A stretch of 64,000 bases of DNA from Chrysemys picta bellii (taxonomy: Eukaryota; Chordata; Testudines; Emydidae). The position numbers were made by a program, and so were the translations under genes. Shown piece by piece: positions 10,946 to 23,670 of this stretch; positions within the stretch are counted from its first letter, which is position 1; each line of letters opens with the position of its first letter. The notes under the pieces were generated by a model. That model was given only the letters and a program-made list of their open reading frames with translations, was not told where the DNA came from and made no database searches. Location: contig NC_088804.1 in assembly GCF_011386835.1 (NCBI RefSeq), positions 35,575,549 through 35,639,548 of the forward strand, in the 5' to 3' direction.

Positions 10946-12399
10946 TCTGTGCTGGAAGGATTTTCCTTTGTCTATTTCTCTGGGCAATATTTTATGGAAT
11001 TTAAGCCCATATACCTGGGGGCCCAGTTGGACTTCATGTAGTAGTTACAATGAGATACAGTTTGAATATTGTCTAGTACTCCTAGAGGTGAGCAATGACC
11101 GCAAATTCTCCGCAATATGTATCCTGATGCTCGACTTAATGGGAGTTCCATCGATGTACTGGATGACAGAACTGAGGCCTTCCTAGTAGTAACACGGCTT
11201 TTATTGTCATACTCGTCATCCGGCATATATCCAAAGCAGAGCTGATAATGCTAGATTCTGCTCTGTGCATGTTAAGTGTTAAAGGAACATGTGAAATGCC
11301 AATATAATTTCCATGGTTTTCTCTGCATGCAAAGGGCTTTCTGGTAGTTTGTCAATCAGACCTCGCTTTGGTGTTGCTAATTATTTATAACGTAATTAGA
11401 GATATTGAAAAAAGAAAAACAGCAGGCAAGTCAAAAGGATCTAAAGCTTTGTCTTTATCTTCTAGCTGAAAATATTTGTAAAACGTCTTTTCACTTCACA
11501 GAATGCGGAGGATCAGAGAGTTCATTTGTAAAATGTGTCTCCATTGTTGCAAGGGTTCTAAGCTTTCATTGACTATTAATCACTGCTCTAGACTGTTAAC
11601 TTTATTAAAATAGAGAAACTGCTTAAACCATGGCACTTATTTACAATAAATAGAAGTAATTGGGTAATTCCTGGTGCAATTCCTTTGACTTCAATGGAGT
11701 TATAATAAGGATGATTGTGTGTTTTATTATTTTCCCTACTACCTCCAAACAATGCTATAATGGGGAGTCAAGGCATGAGATCATTCAGAAACCACTGTAC
11801 TCAATGAGAGTTGAAGGGACACAGTACCTTGCAGGATCGAACCCATTGTTCCAGAGAGTGTCTAGGAAACCACCACTACAAAGGTATTCCCCACCATATT
11901 GCCACCCCGTTCTACATGGGAAACATGGTTCCGTTTTCCAGAGATCTCTTTCACAATAATAGCCAAATGGGAGCAGATCCCAAGGACTCAAGGATGAGCT
12001 TCTCGGAGGCCATTAAAAAACCTTAAAGACCATCCTCTGGGCAGGGTCTCTAAGACTTCAAAGTGGCAAATAGATTTGGGCTTGAGCTAGATGCAATGTA
12101 GAAACAATATAATGTCATAGCTGACCACTAAGTGTGAACAGTGAATGACTATCAGAGCAAACAGTCCTTGATTTGTCCATAAGCTGACATATGTTCACAG
12201 AAATCATTTGATGAATGATTTCAAAGGACACATTTGTTAAAAGCAAGGTCCATACATGGATAATTGAAAAACAGAAAATGGGTTCAAATTAATGAAATAT
12301 ATTGTTAGCTACAAATAATCCACTTAGGACTTCCTTGTAGCCTGAGCCTGGAAAGAAAGAAAAAAGACCCTTAGTATTAAAATATACCGCATTAAGTGC

Positions 12400-12493
12400 T
12401 TGATCCAATGCTCTCTGAAGTCAGTGGAAAGACTGCCATTGACTCCAGTGTACTTTGGATCAGCCACTATGACCCACATCCTTATCTTTGCAG
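12400..12493 (+). repeat. Ancient repeat joined to the second 39-bp copy
   Basis: The text 'cagtggaaagactgccattg' then 'actttggatcag' is typical of short palindromic repeats seen elsewhere (for example 62.46-62.51 kb in the opposite order). From 12455 it continues as the exact 39-bp match to 9634-9672 and ends 'tttgcagaatcgggccc'. Confidence 0.6.
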
Positions 12494-13310
12494 AATCGGG
12501 CCCATAAATCTTCAAAGGTCAACCTTGACTTGAAGACTACTCCAGCATTAACTTTGCTTAGTTGAAGATGGCAGCTCTTTTCCTTTCCTTAGTCAAACTC
12601 CAGGCTATAGTTTAATTTGCAATCTTGGGAAAAGAAATGGTCACCTTCTGCAATGATTGCCTCTCTGTTTTTGAGAATCTACATATGGAATCTTTAATAA
12701 AATGGATTCTGGAATGGAGGGGCCAAGACAGATTCAGTTGCTGCTGCTGATTTAACTATGTTTAATCAAAGAGCATCCTCAGTACTTGTATTTGCAAACT
12801 GAGTAATGGAATGCTGGTACTTGTTAATCTCTGCTTGGGGTTTGCAAAAGCAGAACTGAGTGTCAAAATGTCTTTGTTTTATCAATCTTGATAGATGCAT
12901 GCCAGCTGTGCTACCAGGGCTATTGTAAAGGGGAAATTACAAGCTCAAGGTCAGCAAAATAGAAGATCGAGATATTCTGAGGCTTTTTTTCTTTCCAATT
13001 TGCTGTTTTTATTTCAAAATGTATGTAGGAAAGAACTGCTGACACTGTTGGAAGCCATGGAATGTGTTATAAAATTTGAAAGTCCCCAAGAATGTTCTTA
13101 TCCATCTTTCATTTATTTTTGAGGAAAGCAGCATTGTTATGTGTGAGGCCAAGACCTATTCTAAAGCTGAATGTTTAGAGTGCTAAGGTGTTTCCAGAGA
13201 GAAAAATTACACTAAGCAGACATTCATAAATATTTTTATAGTCTAAAGGTTTTTCCGATCAGCACTGATAGGTTTGTTTCTCTTCGGTGCAACTACTTAA
13301 TTATTTAGCC

Positions 13311-13644
13311 CAGGGGTCAGCAACGTTTGGCATGTGGCTCGCCAGGGTAAGCACCCTGGCGGGCCGGGCCAGTTTATTTACCTGCTGATGTGGCAGGTTC
13401 GGCCAATCGCGGCCCCCACTAGCCGCGGTTTGCCGTCCCAGGCCAATGGGGGCGGTGGGAAGCGGCGCAGGCGAGGGATGTGCTGGCCGCGGCTTCCTGC
13501 TGCTCCCATTGGCCTGGGACAGCGAACCGCGGCCAGTGGGGGCCGCGATGGGCCGAACCTGCCGCATCAGCAGGTAAATAAACTGGCCTGGCCCGCCAGG
13601 GTGCTTACCCTAGAGAGCCGCGTGCCGAACGTTGCCGACCCCTG
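13311..13644. mobile_element. Fold-back hAT-type MITE, copy A
   Basis: The ends are CAGGGGTCAGCAACGTTTGG and, reversed, CAGGGGTCGGCAACGTTCGG. The interior is one long GC-rich palindrome: 'ggccagtttatttacctgct' on the left answers 'agcaggtaaataaactggcc' on the right. Flanks atttagcc and atttagag agree at six of eight positions, so the 8-bp duplication has decayed. No transposase is encoded. Frames on both strands here and in the sister copies translate to similar Arg/Pro/Gly-rich peptides because the copies are homologous DNA, not because they are genes. Confidence 0.88.
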
Positions 13645-14772
13645 ATTTAGAGCCATTTATTCTCATTTCAAATACTCAGCTGGTTACAGAAGATATTACA
13701 GTGTATTAAGGAAAAAAACATTTTAACCTTTTAAGATGTACTCTACCTTCTGAAGAAAACTGTCTTTCACACATAGTGGACTGTTGCTAAACAGTATTTC
13801 AGAATTTATGAGGGCACAATGAATATGACATATTTGGAGAACAGCAGCTCTGAGAAAGGTAACCATTCAACAGTTAAGGTTTCATTAGCAAGGAGTTGTG
13901 GACAATGTTCCTAAGCTTGTTGTAATTGTCTGATTGAAACTTGTAATTTTTAGTTTTAATGTACCTTGGAGAGCTTAATATATCAACCATAGGTAAAGTT
14001 TAGGTTGCCTAAGCATTTCTGTTCTAACGTCAGGTTTTCAATCCCATCACTTTCTGAAACTTTCACCTTTTGTGCTAAATTGCCCAGCTCTGGTTTGTGC
14101 CAGCAACCGAATTTTTATTTAATTGTTTTGGAAAGCTCCAGCAAAAATGGCTCAGCTTTTTGTGAGCTTGAGCAATAAAAATACCCTTTCTTCAATAAAA
14201 AATAAAGAAATCTTGTACCTGAGGTTCAAATAGCGAAGGAAGAAAGTAGAGAAATATTTCTCATTTGAGAGAATTACGTTTGAGTATTGAGGTGAAAAAT
14301 TTTTTTGATTTGGCCTAGCTAGGAGACTTTGGTTAAAAAGCAAATCACACTTTGCTCATGTGCAATACATATTTAGCAACATTAGTGTGTTTTTATTAAC
14401 ACTTGTAAGGCGGACAGGGCGTGCTTTGCATGCTTTGCATGCATGTGTGACTAACTTTGGTCAGTGACTTTTACTTATTGTCGGTGGTAACATTCAATGT
14501 TAAAGTGCAGACTCAGTGACAATGTTCTAGGCAGAGCTTTGCTCGTGCCTGGGGCGTGGCATTTAAGTTGTGTCTAGCTGAAAAGAAGCTGTAAACTAAC
14601 TCTTTTTTTCTTTTAAAAATAAATAACCCTGGAAAATCTATTTTTTTTAAAAACTCCTGGAATGTCCCATGTGTTAAGAGACTGTTAAGGTTTGCACACT
14701 TCAGAACTCAAAACAAGCCAGAGTTAAAGTTGCAGGCATAAACTCAGCTTTACTTCCTTGTAGGTATGGGCT
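13645..14772. other. No gene recognised
   Basis: AT-rich unique-looking DNA. A short tandem 'tgctttgcatgctttgcatg' lies at about 14422-14441. Confidence 0.5.
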
Positions 14773-15410
14773 TGTGATGGGGTCTCCATACCCACAACAT
14801 AGAGTAGGTGAAATTAGGTTAATTAACTTGATAGGATGCACCTGGGTGAGAGCCAGGGCTTGAAAGGTTGATTGATGATGGAGCCCAGCTGAGAAGGAAC
14901 AAGCAGGGCTGGTATAAAGCCAGAAAGTTGGGCACACAAAAGGGCTAGGGGAAGTAGTGTGTAGTCACTCCCTGAGAAAAGGGAGGTGTTTTGGGGCTAG
15001 GAAATTAAATAGTTTACAGTCCCTCCCTAGGAGTGGGGACCCAGAAAATGTGGGAAGAAGTCCAGGGAAATAATGACAAGGTCTGGGAGAAAGCAGACCA
15101 CAGTTACTAGATATGGGGTCCCTGGACTGGAACCTAGAATAGAGGGGTGGTCCAGGTTCCCCTACAAACCACTGGAGAAGTGGCACAGTCAGGGTAGTGA
15201 AGGGAGAGAGAGACTTTGATACCCTGGAAGGGGAACATAGTGTCTGAAGGTTCCAAGCCATGAAGAGAGAACACCCCAAGTTGCAGAGAGAGAGAGAGGG
15301 AGGCTATGGGGCTCATGAACAAATGACAGAAACAGGCCTAGGACCTGGAAGGAGCTAATCCCCTGAGCAGCCTGGAGGAGGCACCCTTGTGGTAAGTGTA
15401 CCCTGTGACA
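14773..15410 (+). mobile_element. LTR-like unit (probable solo LTR)
   Basis: It starts TGTGATGGGGTC and ends CCCTGTGACA, giving TG...CA termini. A TATA-like 'ctggtataaagcc' lies at 14910-14922, about 140 bp from the left end. The outer pentamers gggct and agtct match at three of five positions, so a target duplication is not proven. No internal retroviral or Gypsy coding region is present. An AG microsatellite lies at about 15284-15300. Minus-strand frames of 78-104 codons across it have no homology. Confidence 0.55.
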
Positions 15411-15884
15411 AGTCTATAAATAACAGGATCACAATTTGTGTTTCTACCACTCTTGGTATAGGTGGAATTTTCAACTACCATGTACTATTTTGTGAATGGT
15501 AGAAGAGTAAGAGTCCATGAAATTCATTTATATACAAGATGTGTTGTACAAGGTTCTAGGAGGAAAAGTCATATGATTTATCAGGAAAGTACTTATTTCA
15601 AAATAATTGTGCTGAAATGTCTCAAGAAGCTCATAGGACAGAGGAGATCAAGAGCAGGGGGTAAAGGTCTCATAATTTTTCCCAGACCTTTGTGGCTCAA
15701 GAGAGGCAATTTGCCATAGCGCTGTCACTGAAAGGCATCTTTTCCAATGGAATAGTTGGAAGGCTCAACAAAATCTTGTTGGCTGTGTATTCCAAGCCAT
15801 ATTGTCACAGGATGTCTTATCTACAGAAACGCCCTTGTCCTCCTATTGTTGGCTAATCTAGGGAGTAAGAGCAGAGGGTAATAA
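15411..15884. other. No gene recognised
   Basis: An 85-codon plus-strand frame at 15462-15719 has no recognised motif. Nothing else is seen. Confidence 0.4.
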
Positions 15885-15936
15885 CTCTGTTGCTTTGTAC
15901 AAATCCAGACTAACACAGCTACCCCTCTGATACTAA
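15885..15936 (+). mobile_element. 3'-terminal fragment of a Penelope-like element
   Basis: The text 'agactaacacagctaccc' with 'ctctgatact' after it is the 3' end of the Penelope-like family found in full at 30.96-33.89 kb (there on the minus strand: 'agactaacacggctaccc'). Only about 50 bp is preserved. Confidence 0.75.
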
Positions 15937-18415
15937 TTAAGTGATTCACTATGCTTATGAAACAAATGCAGGATTGTTAACCCAGATCATATGCTTCCAG
16001 ATAGATTACCGGACTCTACAATACCTGTATGTGGTAGCACTTATGAAATTTGTTGTCTCCGCATATCAAATAGGTCTTATTCATCTGCCATGCTGACAGC
16101 ACATCTCTAAATGGTCAAAACAAACAGTTTCTTGTGATGAAACCATAGACTGTCACCCAGGTTACTGAAAGAGAATGCTTATGTGGTCACTGTAGCATCC
16201 TGCATGGAACTTGGAGGGAGGATCACAGATTGCAGGAGGGAAGACTTTAGCGGAGGCACCATAAAGCCTATCTATGTGCAGGTGGTTGGAATGCAAGCTA
16301 GGGATTGTAGCACCTTGGTAAATAGGTCTCGTAATAAAAAGCTAGTTTTGTTTTAGAAACATGGAGTCCTCTCATTATGCCCTGCCATGTGGTACATGAA
16401 ACAATCACTACTGTATTATATAAGTGTTATCAAAATAGATAATTATATATATTATGATGCACAAAGAAATCTAATCTGAAAATGTGACTATAGTCTAACA
16501 AGTGACTATGAAATTGGCTGTTCCACATTGACTGACTGTCCCTGTCTCAAACTTGCTCACTTTACAAGTGACAAGAAGGTTCTAACTGCAGCTGCTGTTA
16601 TCTAAAACCTGAATGTCAAGCTCTGTTCTTTCTGTCTCCTGCATCTTCACCAGTAATAACTTTCCCCATTGGGACTTAGTTAACCATTTGACTTATGTTG
16701 TATGAGCATGAATAGACTTCGTCTCACCCTCCTTTAGCTGTGATGGCTCTGGAATGCAAACTGTTATAAAGCAAAAGCTTATGTATTAAGTTAAATATGT
16801 GTGTACGGACACACACACACACACCAGATCTTTTGATCAAGATGATACTTGGCTGTACACTGGTATAGCTCCATTGGAGTTACAACAGGTGAGGATCTGG
16901 GTGATCTTTTTTAGTCCCTATTCTGGTCTTCTATCAAAGCTGGATTTCCTCTAACTAATATGAATAACATTCTGTACTTGATTGAAGACACACACACACA
17001 CACACTGCTTTTCAGTTTGCTCTTTTGACTAAAATTAAATATAATCTCACATTGAACCCTTAAAACTAGAAAATGTTGTTGTTCTGACACCGAACAGGGG
17101 GGAGGTTCCCGGGACTTAGGACAACAAAAAAGGTGAAAACTTAACTCCAGTAAATCTAGGTTGTTTTTTTTTTGTTGCGCTAAGAGCCTAAAATGGTATA
17201 GTATATAATAAGTATGAAGATAGTTGAGATGATCAAAAACTGATGCACATGGAGTTTTAAATGTCAGCGATGCACTGTTTATAAACTATGAAACTTAATG
17301 GGGACCCAATGTAAAGACAATTAACTGGAGTAATTGGCTGCTGATCTGAATGTGAGTCATGTTCATAATCTTCACAGCTGTATGTCTTTTATTTTTTATC
17401 TGTGGTTCCCACCTTGTTAATCTGATCCATAATCAAGGCTTCACATTTCTACTTCAGGAACAATCACATTAATATTTTTGAAACCTTGCTTGGCACAAAA
17501 CAGTTGGATTTTAATTTCATGTTTATTAAAAACAATCAACCCAATGTGTACTTTGTCAAAACATTAAGATTGGGAACATAGTGTAACACGATCGCTCAAA
17601 CTCATTTTTGTTGGATTAAGAATTTAATTCTTTTTTTAATAGATTCGTTCCTTAATCCCATTTTCACAGAATTAAAGATTTTTCCCTCTTCTTGAAACTT
17701 TCTCTGGTTTTCTCTGTCAGTCACCTTTGCTGAATATCTATACCCCACTCTTAATAGTTCTGCTTAGGTGTCTCTTAATAGTTCAAAGCAGATCTACATG
17801 TTTTAAATTGATCAGGGTTCCTGAAATAATTATCACTGCTTTTGGATAACACATTTCATTTTGATACTGTATTAAAGCGATATGTTTCTTCAAAGCTGCA
17901 GATGGAAGTCAGTAAAAGATAATTGGTTGGTAATTATTGTAATAAACATAGTAGAAGGTACATGGGTGTGTGTGTGGGGAAATTAGGTGACATAGCTATT
18001 GCCCACAGAATGTGGGTTGTTTTTTTGTTTTTGTTTTAGTTAATTGAACATCTAAAGTTAAGCGGGGGGAGGGGGCAAGTGGCACAGTTTTTAAAATGCC
18101 AGAATGAATGTTTGGGTTCATTCAACTTTACAGGTCTGTTGTGATCAAATTTGTGTACAAACTGTCCTCTGCTTGTTATCTTCCAGCAGACTATTTATCA
18201 TGTCTGTCTATTGCACTTTAGGTGGGAAATTGTTTTTCCAAATGAGATTAGAGATGATGATATCTGAAGTTTGGAACATCTGTTCTGTCTAAATCCCAGA
18301 TAGTCGTCATTCAAATTCTGCATTCTCACTTATCTGCTTATTGATACTGTGATTTTTCTTTCTTCCGGTGAATTTTCTAGTTTCAGCAATTCCTTAACGG
18401 ATCTCTATTGTTTAA
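15937..18415. other. No gene recognised; AT-rich with two CA microsatellites
   Basis: (CA)n runs lie at 16809-16824 and about 16988-17005. An ancient repeat lies at about 16845-16905 ('actggtatagctccattgga', then 'ggtgaggatctgg'). No coding frame with homology. Confidence 0.5.
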
Positions 18416-18439
18416 ATTGCTTAATAACTTAACCACTAG
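18416..18439 (+). repeat. Left copy of a 24-bp direct repeat flanking hAT copy B
   Basis: 'attgcttaataactt' plus 'aaccactag' is repeated exactly at 18791-18814. If the hAT element and one target duplication are removed, the two copies become a tandem duplication with a 33-bp period. The duplication therefore seems older than the insertion. Confidence 0.9.
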
Positions 18440-18441
18440 AT

Positions 18442-18775
18442 CAGGGGTTGGCAACGTTTGGCACGCGGATCGCCAGGGTAAGCACCCTAGCGGGCCGGGC
18501 CAGTTTATTTACCTGTTGACGCGGCAGGTTCGGCCGATTGCGGTCCCCACTGGCTGCAGTTCGCCGTCCCGGGCCAATGGGGGCGGCAGGAAGTGGCGCG
18601 GGTGAGGGATGTGCTCGCCACGGCTTCCCGCCGCCCCCATTGGCCCGGGACAGCGAACCGCGGCCAGTGGGGGCCGCGTTCAGCTGAACCTGCCGCGTCA
18701 GCAGGTAAATAAACTGGCCTGGCCTGCTAGGGTGCTTACCCTGGTGAGCCGCGTGCCAAATGTTGCCGACTCCTG
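18442..18775. mobile_element. Fold-back hAT-type MITE, copy B
   Basis: The ends are CAGGGGTTGGCAACGTTTGG and the inverse of 'ccaaatgttgccgactcctg'. A perfect 8-bp target duplication, cactagat, lies at 18434-18441 and 18776-18783. The internal palindrome is the same as in copy A. Confidence 0.95.
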
Positions 18776-18790
18776 CACTAGATAATTTTT

Positions 18791-18814
18791 ATTGCTTAAT
18801 AACTTAACCACTAG
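18791..18814 (+). repeat. Right copy of the 24-bp direct repeat
   Basis: Exact match of 18416-18439, outside the hAT insertion and its target duplication. Confidence 0.9.
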
Positions 18815-18939
18815 CCAACTCTTTGTGGAGAATGAGGGCGCTACATGTAGTATGATTTTTTTTATATAAAAATCATGTGGCCCTCTGGTTACCTGTATAT
18901 TATCCTTCCTGAATGCATATAGTTTTAAATCCAAGGCAT

Positions 18940-19718
18940 TGTTAAAGGAACCAATCAGTAAAGGGAATACAATAACATAAATAAAAGTCCTTGAGGAAAT
19001 AAAGGAGCAGCTGTTTATCCAGGAGTGTCCCCTACCTAGCTACATCCAGTCTAACAGGAGCGCCACCAGCTTTTCTGCTGCCCTAGGCGGCAGAAGGTCC
19101 TGCCCCGAAATGCCACCCTCCACAGAGGCGGCGGAAGGTCCCGCCACCGAAATACTGCCGCAGTCGCCGCCCCCCAAATTGTAGCGCCCTAGGTCGCCTA
19201 ATGGGTTGCGCTGGCCCTGCAGTCTAAGAATGGTTTAGTCTTACCAAGGCTCAGCTTAAGATCAAAGGAGGATGGTAAACCATTAGAGGACCCTGGCATC
19301 TAGAAAAGTGAGGGGTATTTGGGGTGAGTTAAGAGGATGGGAGGAGTTGCTCAGAGCTGCTCCCAGGGAGTGTCAGTGACACAGACACACACTGCAGCAA
19401 GCACTCTACTTCTCCCAGGCCAGAGCTGGGAGGTAACTTGCTTCTGCTTTTTTGCCTTTGGGTGAAAGAATAAAGAATACTTTGTTCAGAAGATGCTGTT
19501 TCTGGGACGCTGTTTCAGGCTCCGGAAGGGAAACTTGCAGGTGCCAAAACCAGTGGGGTTTCTCAGGTTAACGTGGTTGGAAAACAGGGGCTGCCAGCAA
19601 GAGACCCAGTCTCCAAGTGCTTGAAAGGTGTGGTTTACCCCCCGCCCCCGGGAAGGTAGCAAGGCCTGTCCCCGAAAGGGATACACTCAGGAGGGAGAAA
19701 AAGGGGTGTAACGTGACA
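18940..19718 (+). mobile_element. LTR-like unit with nested hAT-type MITE
   Basis: The proposed left edge is 'tgttaaagg' and the right edge 'gtaacgtgaca', so TG...CA ends are possible. A polyadenylation-like 'gaaagaataaagaatac' lies at about 19465-19481, in the plus direction and before a GC-richer U5-like part. Flanks ggcat and gggca do not form a clean duplication, so limits are tentative. A 165-bp hAT-type MITE is inserted at 19055. The LTR assignment rests partly on remembered turtle repeats. Confidence 0.4.
19055..19219. mobile_element. Short hAT-type MITE nested in an LTR-like unit
   Basis: The left end is CAGGAGCGCCACCAGC and the reversed right end is CAGGGCCAGCGCAACCC. A perfect 8-bp duplication, cagtctaa, lies at 19047-19054 and 19220-19227. 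Internal 'gccctaggcggcag' and 'gcgccctaggtcgcc' are inverted counterparts. It belongs with 4851-5122 and 8835-9400 in the CAGGGCC-ended group. Confidence 0.92.
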
Positions 19719-21559
19719 GGGCAAACAGCATATCTGTCCTTTTGAATGTGTCCATCCTCACTCAACCACCGCTGGGCACTAACTGATAGCAGAGTTTGTT
19801 CTAAATTCTGTTTTTGGTTCTTTTATTTATTTATTGCTGATCTGTGTGTGCATATGGCTGTGGGACAAGTTATCAGATCCAGACATCTGCTGAACAGAGA
19901 CAGTGTTAAATGTATGCACATACTGATATCTCTACTAAAGTGGGGTGGTTGGTTTTTTTTTTTTTTTTGGCTGACATGAGCTTTGGTCCTCCTCCAGAAT
20001 AGGCTTTGTCAGTGCAGTAAGGGAGAGCACGTTCATTCCAGTTGATTGACTTTTTTGTTCATGATCATTGTCAATTCAGTAAAGTTTGTGATATTTTTGC
20101 TTTAAAAATCTAAATGAATAAGGGGGGAAAATGGCTCAATGGCATTCAGTTGTAACTTCATCTTCAGAGCTGCTGTCATCCCTTTGCATGCTTGGTTTCC
20201 ACATCACATACAGCTGAAATGTATTGAAAGTATGGGAAGGACTTGACCCTTCCTGTAAGGGAAATACTGGTCAATTAAAATATTCACACCTACGGTGGCC
20301 AATCCATTGTTCCCACCACCTCTCAAACTGAATATGCCATTACATGGATTAAGCCTGTTTCTGCACGGTTCTGAATGCTCCGAACGTCTGCTCACTTCGT
20401 TAAAAGTTATGGTTGCTCCCCACTCAGTATCAGTCTGCATAAGATTGAACACCGCTGATGCCTCTAGATATAAACCAAAGCCTGCTAGAGCACCTTAGAT
20501 CATACTATCCCTAAGACATTAAAAATGGCATGGTTTACACCCACCAGGCCTCAATCTTTTCACCCCTTTAATTCAAGCCATCCCAAACATATTGTGATTT
20601 ATCATGTACTGTATCATATATCATGAAGCTGTAGCCCCACGCCAGGCGTGTTTGCATGAAGATCAATGCAACAGATTCACTTCAGCTTTTAATACTCTGG
20701 TTTCTGTAGCCGCTCCATGAGCTAGATAAATGACCGGCAACTGCGTCCGATTTTATTTAGTTTTTGAGATTTTTATTTATCTTTACAAATAACATTTTAG
20801 AATGAACTGATAAAAACCCTGCTCTGTGCTGGTACACTAGTCATATTTATTATTGTTTTCTGAATGGTGGTGGTGGACTGTTCTGTGACTACAGTTTAAG
20901 TCATGACTAATGCTACATGCCAGCAACAGAAATACAGATTCAAATTTAAATAAACTACAGAAGCAGTGTTTTACAGGATAAGTTTCTCATTGGCAATTTG
21001 TTTTTTCCTGACAGCCTAGAATCCTGAAGCCATTGTTACACCAGCCTCTGGGACCGGCGCACGCACCCAGACAATGCTTATAAATGTTTCAGATCCTTGT
21101 GCTATATGGTGGTTTGGATCAATGGAACTTAATTATTATTTCGTTTCTGTCTGATTATTTAGAGACACATCTTTTGGAAATGGTTAACAAAATAGGAGCC
21201 TAGGTTTTAATATTTATTTGGGACAGTATAAACTTTTCTGCTGTTGTATGATATTTCTAAGCCCACCTTTGGATACTGGGCTAAGGTCATCCCTGTAAGC
21301 AGTCACAATGTTAAATCTCCACACCATAGTACTGGGTCACTTTTTTTTTTTAATTATGACAAAAGTTGAATAAACACCCCACCAAACCCCAGGTGCATTT
21401 TTTTTTGCATGAATAGTTGGGGTGACTGAACCTACTTTTTTCATTGAATCAACAGTTTGGCCCAAACTACTCTTGTAAAATTCACATTCTCAAAATGTCC
21501 AGAGAAGGAAGAAGTAATGAGGTGGTGGTACTGTGGCAGCAGCTGCTGCTGCCACCACC

Positions 21560-21645
21560 CCATCTCCCCATTTAGCTGAGTGGTTGGGGCACTCACCTGA
21601 GATATGGTAGACCCAGGTTCAAATCCCTGCTCAGGAACAGATCCA
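21560..21645 (+). repeat. tRNA-derived SINE-like fragment
   Basis: 'tagctgagtggttggggcac' resembles an A-box region and 'ggttcaaatccctgctc' a B-box (GGTTCAAATCC), with normal A-to-B spacing. It lacks tRNA stem pairing and is best read as a SINE head. Confidence 0.55.
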
Positions 21646-23579
21646 AAATAGACTTTTCTGATTCAATGACAATTCTGGAAAAAGTCCGATTTCATTTGAC
21701 CTGAACTGATTCTTTCCTTCTTTCTTTCCAAAAAATGAATTACTTACCAGCTCTCCTCCTGACAACACCCTGCTCACTGCATGTTCCTGATCTCTTCAGC
21801 ACCATTCCAAACCTTGGAGACAGGTCATAGGAAAGTATAGTCCCAGCACACCATCCAGTTATTAAAAACACACAGTTACCCTAAATATACTAAATACACT
21901 ATAAATTTACACTACATACATATATTCTAACTTCTAAGTACTGCATCTGGTCCCCTGAAGTTCTCAAATTATACCAGGGATTAATCTTAACCTTTGTTTA
22001 TAAAGAGCTGAGTGTGATCATGTGGTGTTACTCATTTCCCCCCAAGCCCTACACACTTTTTTTTTTTTTTAAGGGCATTGGTGATCAATTTTTACTATGA
22101 TGGTAATGCACAGAATCGGGAACGAGGTGTCATTTTGTTTGATGTGGCTCTGCTGATGCGCAAGTCTCCTGAACTAGCATAAGAGTAGTGGAGCCAAACT
22201 CTGGGAGGTACAGAAATGGGGAGTCTTGGCTTTCACAAGCCGCTCTATTTCAAGTCAGCAAAGCTGGATATTTTATATGACTGATCTGGGTGGCGGGGTG
22301 ATTAATCTGTGGCTGTATTCCAGTGGACTCTATTCCACTGGTTCCTGTCACCATAGCGGACTATCTCTTTCCACACCTCCCAGTGACAAGGAAGTGTGTT
22401 TTGTGCTTAAAGCATTCATTTGTGCTCCATATGAAACCTTGCGGAAATCAGAATAATTCTGTCTAATGAGATTAGCATATGAAACATTGCTATTTGAGAC
22501 TTGTTCAATTTGTGCCTTAACCTTTTAGAATGTTGGAAATTGGAAGCTCTGACTGACAGCTCCTTTGTAAGCTATACCATTCTTTGTTATATTTCACTGG
22601 TGACACTTTGCAAGTGTCTGTCTACAACATTCAATTCTACAGCCCTAAATTAAACCAGAGTTCTAAAGAAATCTAAGATAGATTTGTGTTTTCTTATCTC
22701 CTGTATCACTCCGCAGGCTGGGATAAGATAAAAAGGTATCTATTCAAAATGTGGTCTCGTATTTTCATAACTTTGCATTATCTAAAAATGTCAGTTAAAC
22801 TCATCAGAGATTCATGCGTGTTTGTACTGTAGCAAATATCTTATCAATCTCTTCCGAATTTGATTAAATTCTTTGATATTCTTCATGCTGCTGGCTACCT
22901 TACTAATAGTTACTACTACTGACACCAAATGTTTTCATCCCTTCTAGCTTAGCACAAGAATATATTTTAGACTTACTGCTTAAATATATTAGATCTATAT
23001 TCAAATGATTTCTTGTTGTTCATAACTACTTAATTATAGCTCTTGTTTACAGATTTATTTTAAATGATGTAATTATAGATTTGATTTAATAGTCCAGCAT
23101 TTGATGACATTAATATATATATGTGTATTCATGTAACCATTGCAAAATATAATAAACTTGTCATAAATATTTACTACCTTTTTCCAGTGCCATTGTAGTA
23201 GAGGAGCTGTATAATCCAGGTGGAAGAAAACATTTTTTTAGTTTTTGTTTATACTGTGAGGCAAAGCACTGCAGGGGAAATGCAAAATGTAGTAATATTG
23301 ATGAGGACTATGTAGTTTGATTCATACACTTAGTCATAGCAAGCTGTAAATTCAGAGGCATGTTTTTCATGTAGTTATTGACATTGAATTTTTTTTTATT
23401 GGTGCGGAAATATTGTTCTAGGTACATAAGCCCTAGAAAGTATCAGGGTTAGAATATTTTCTTTCATATTTACTCACTGAAATTGACAGCAACCAAAGAT
23501 CCCTGGGGGAAGGGGAAAATATAGTCGATTTGGATGAAATTAGCGGGGGAGGGGTTTGTTTCCATCAGAATGTAATAAG

Positions 23580-23670
23580 TAGGGGTCAGATCCTCAGCTG
23601 GTACAAACTGGTGCAACTCTGTTCAAGTCAGTGGACCCATGCTGACCTACAGTTGGCAAATATCTAGCCC
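23580..23670. repeat. Ancient palindromic repeat
   Basis: 'ggtcagatcctcagctggta' opens the segment and a degraded inverted partner 'cctacagttgg...tagccc' closes it, around 'gttcaagtcagtgg'. Confidence 0.4.

Larger units (their letters stand above)
9830..13310. other. No gene recognised; contains scattered ancient repeats
   Basis: The longest frame is 116 codons at 10302-10652 on the plus strand (Cys-rich, no recognised domain, no splice context). It is treated as chance. Ancient short repeats occur at 10800-10945 and 12400-12470. The rest looks unique. Confidence 0.5.

Noticed and set aside
14701..15322. Minus-strand frames of 62-104 codons
   Set aside because: They lie within an LTR-like unit and show no homology.
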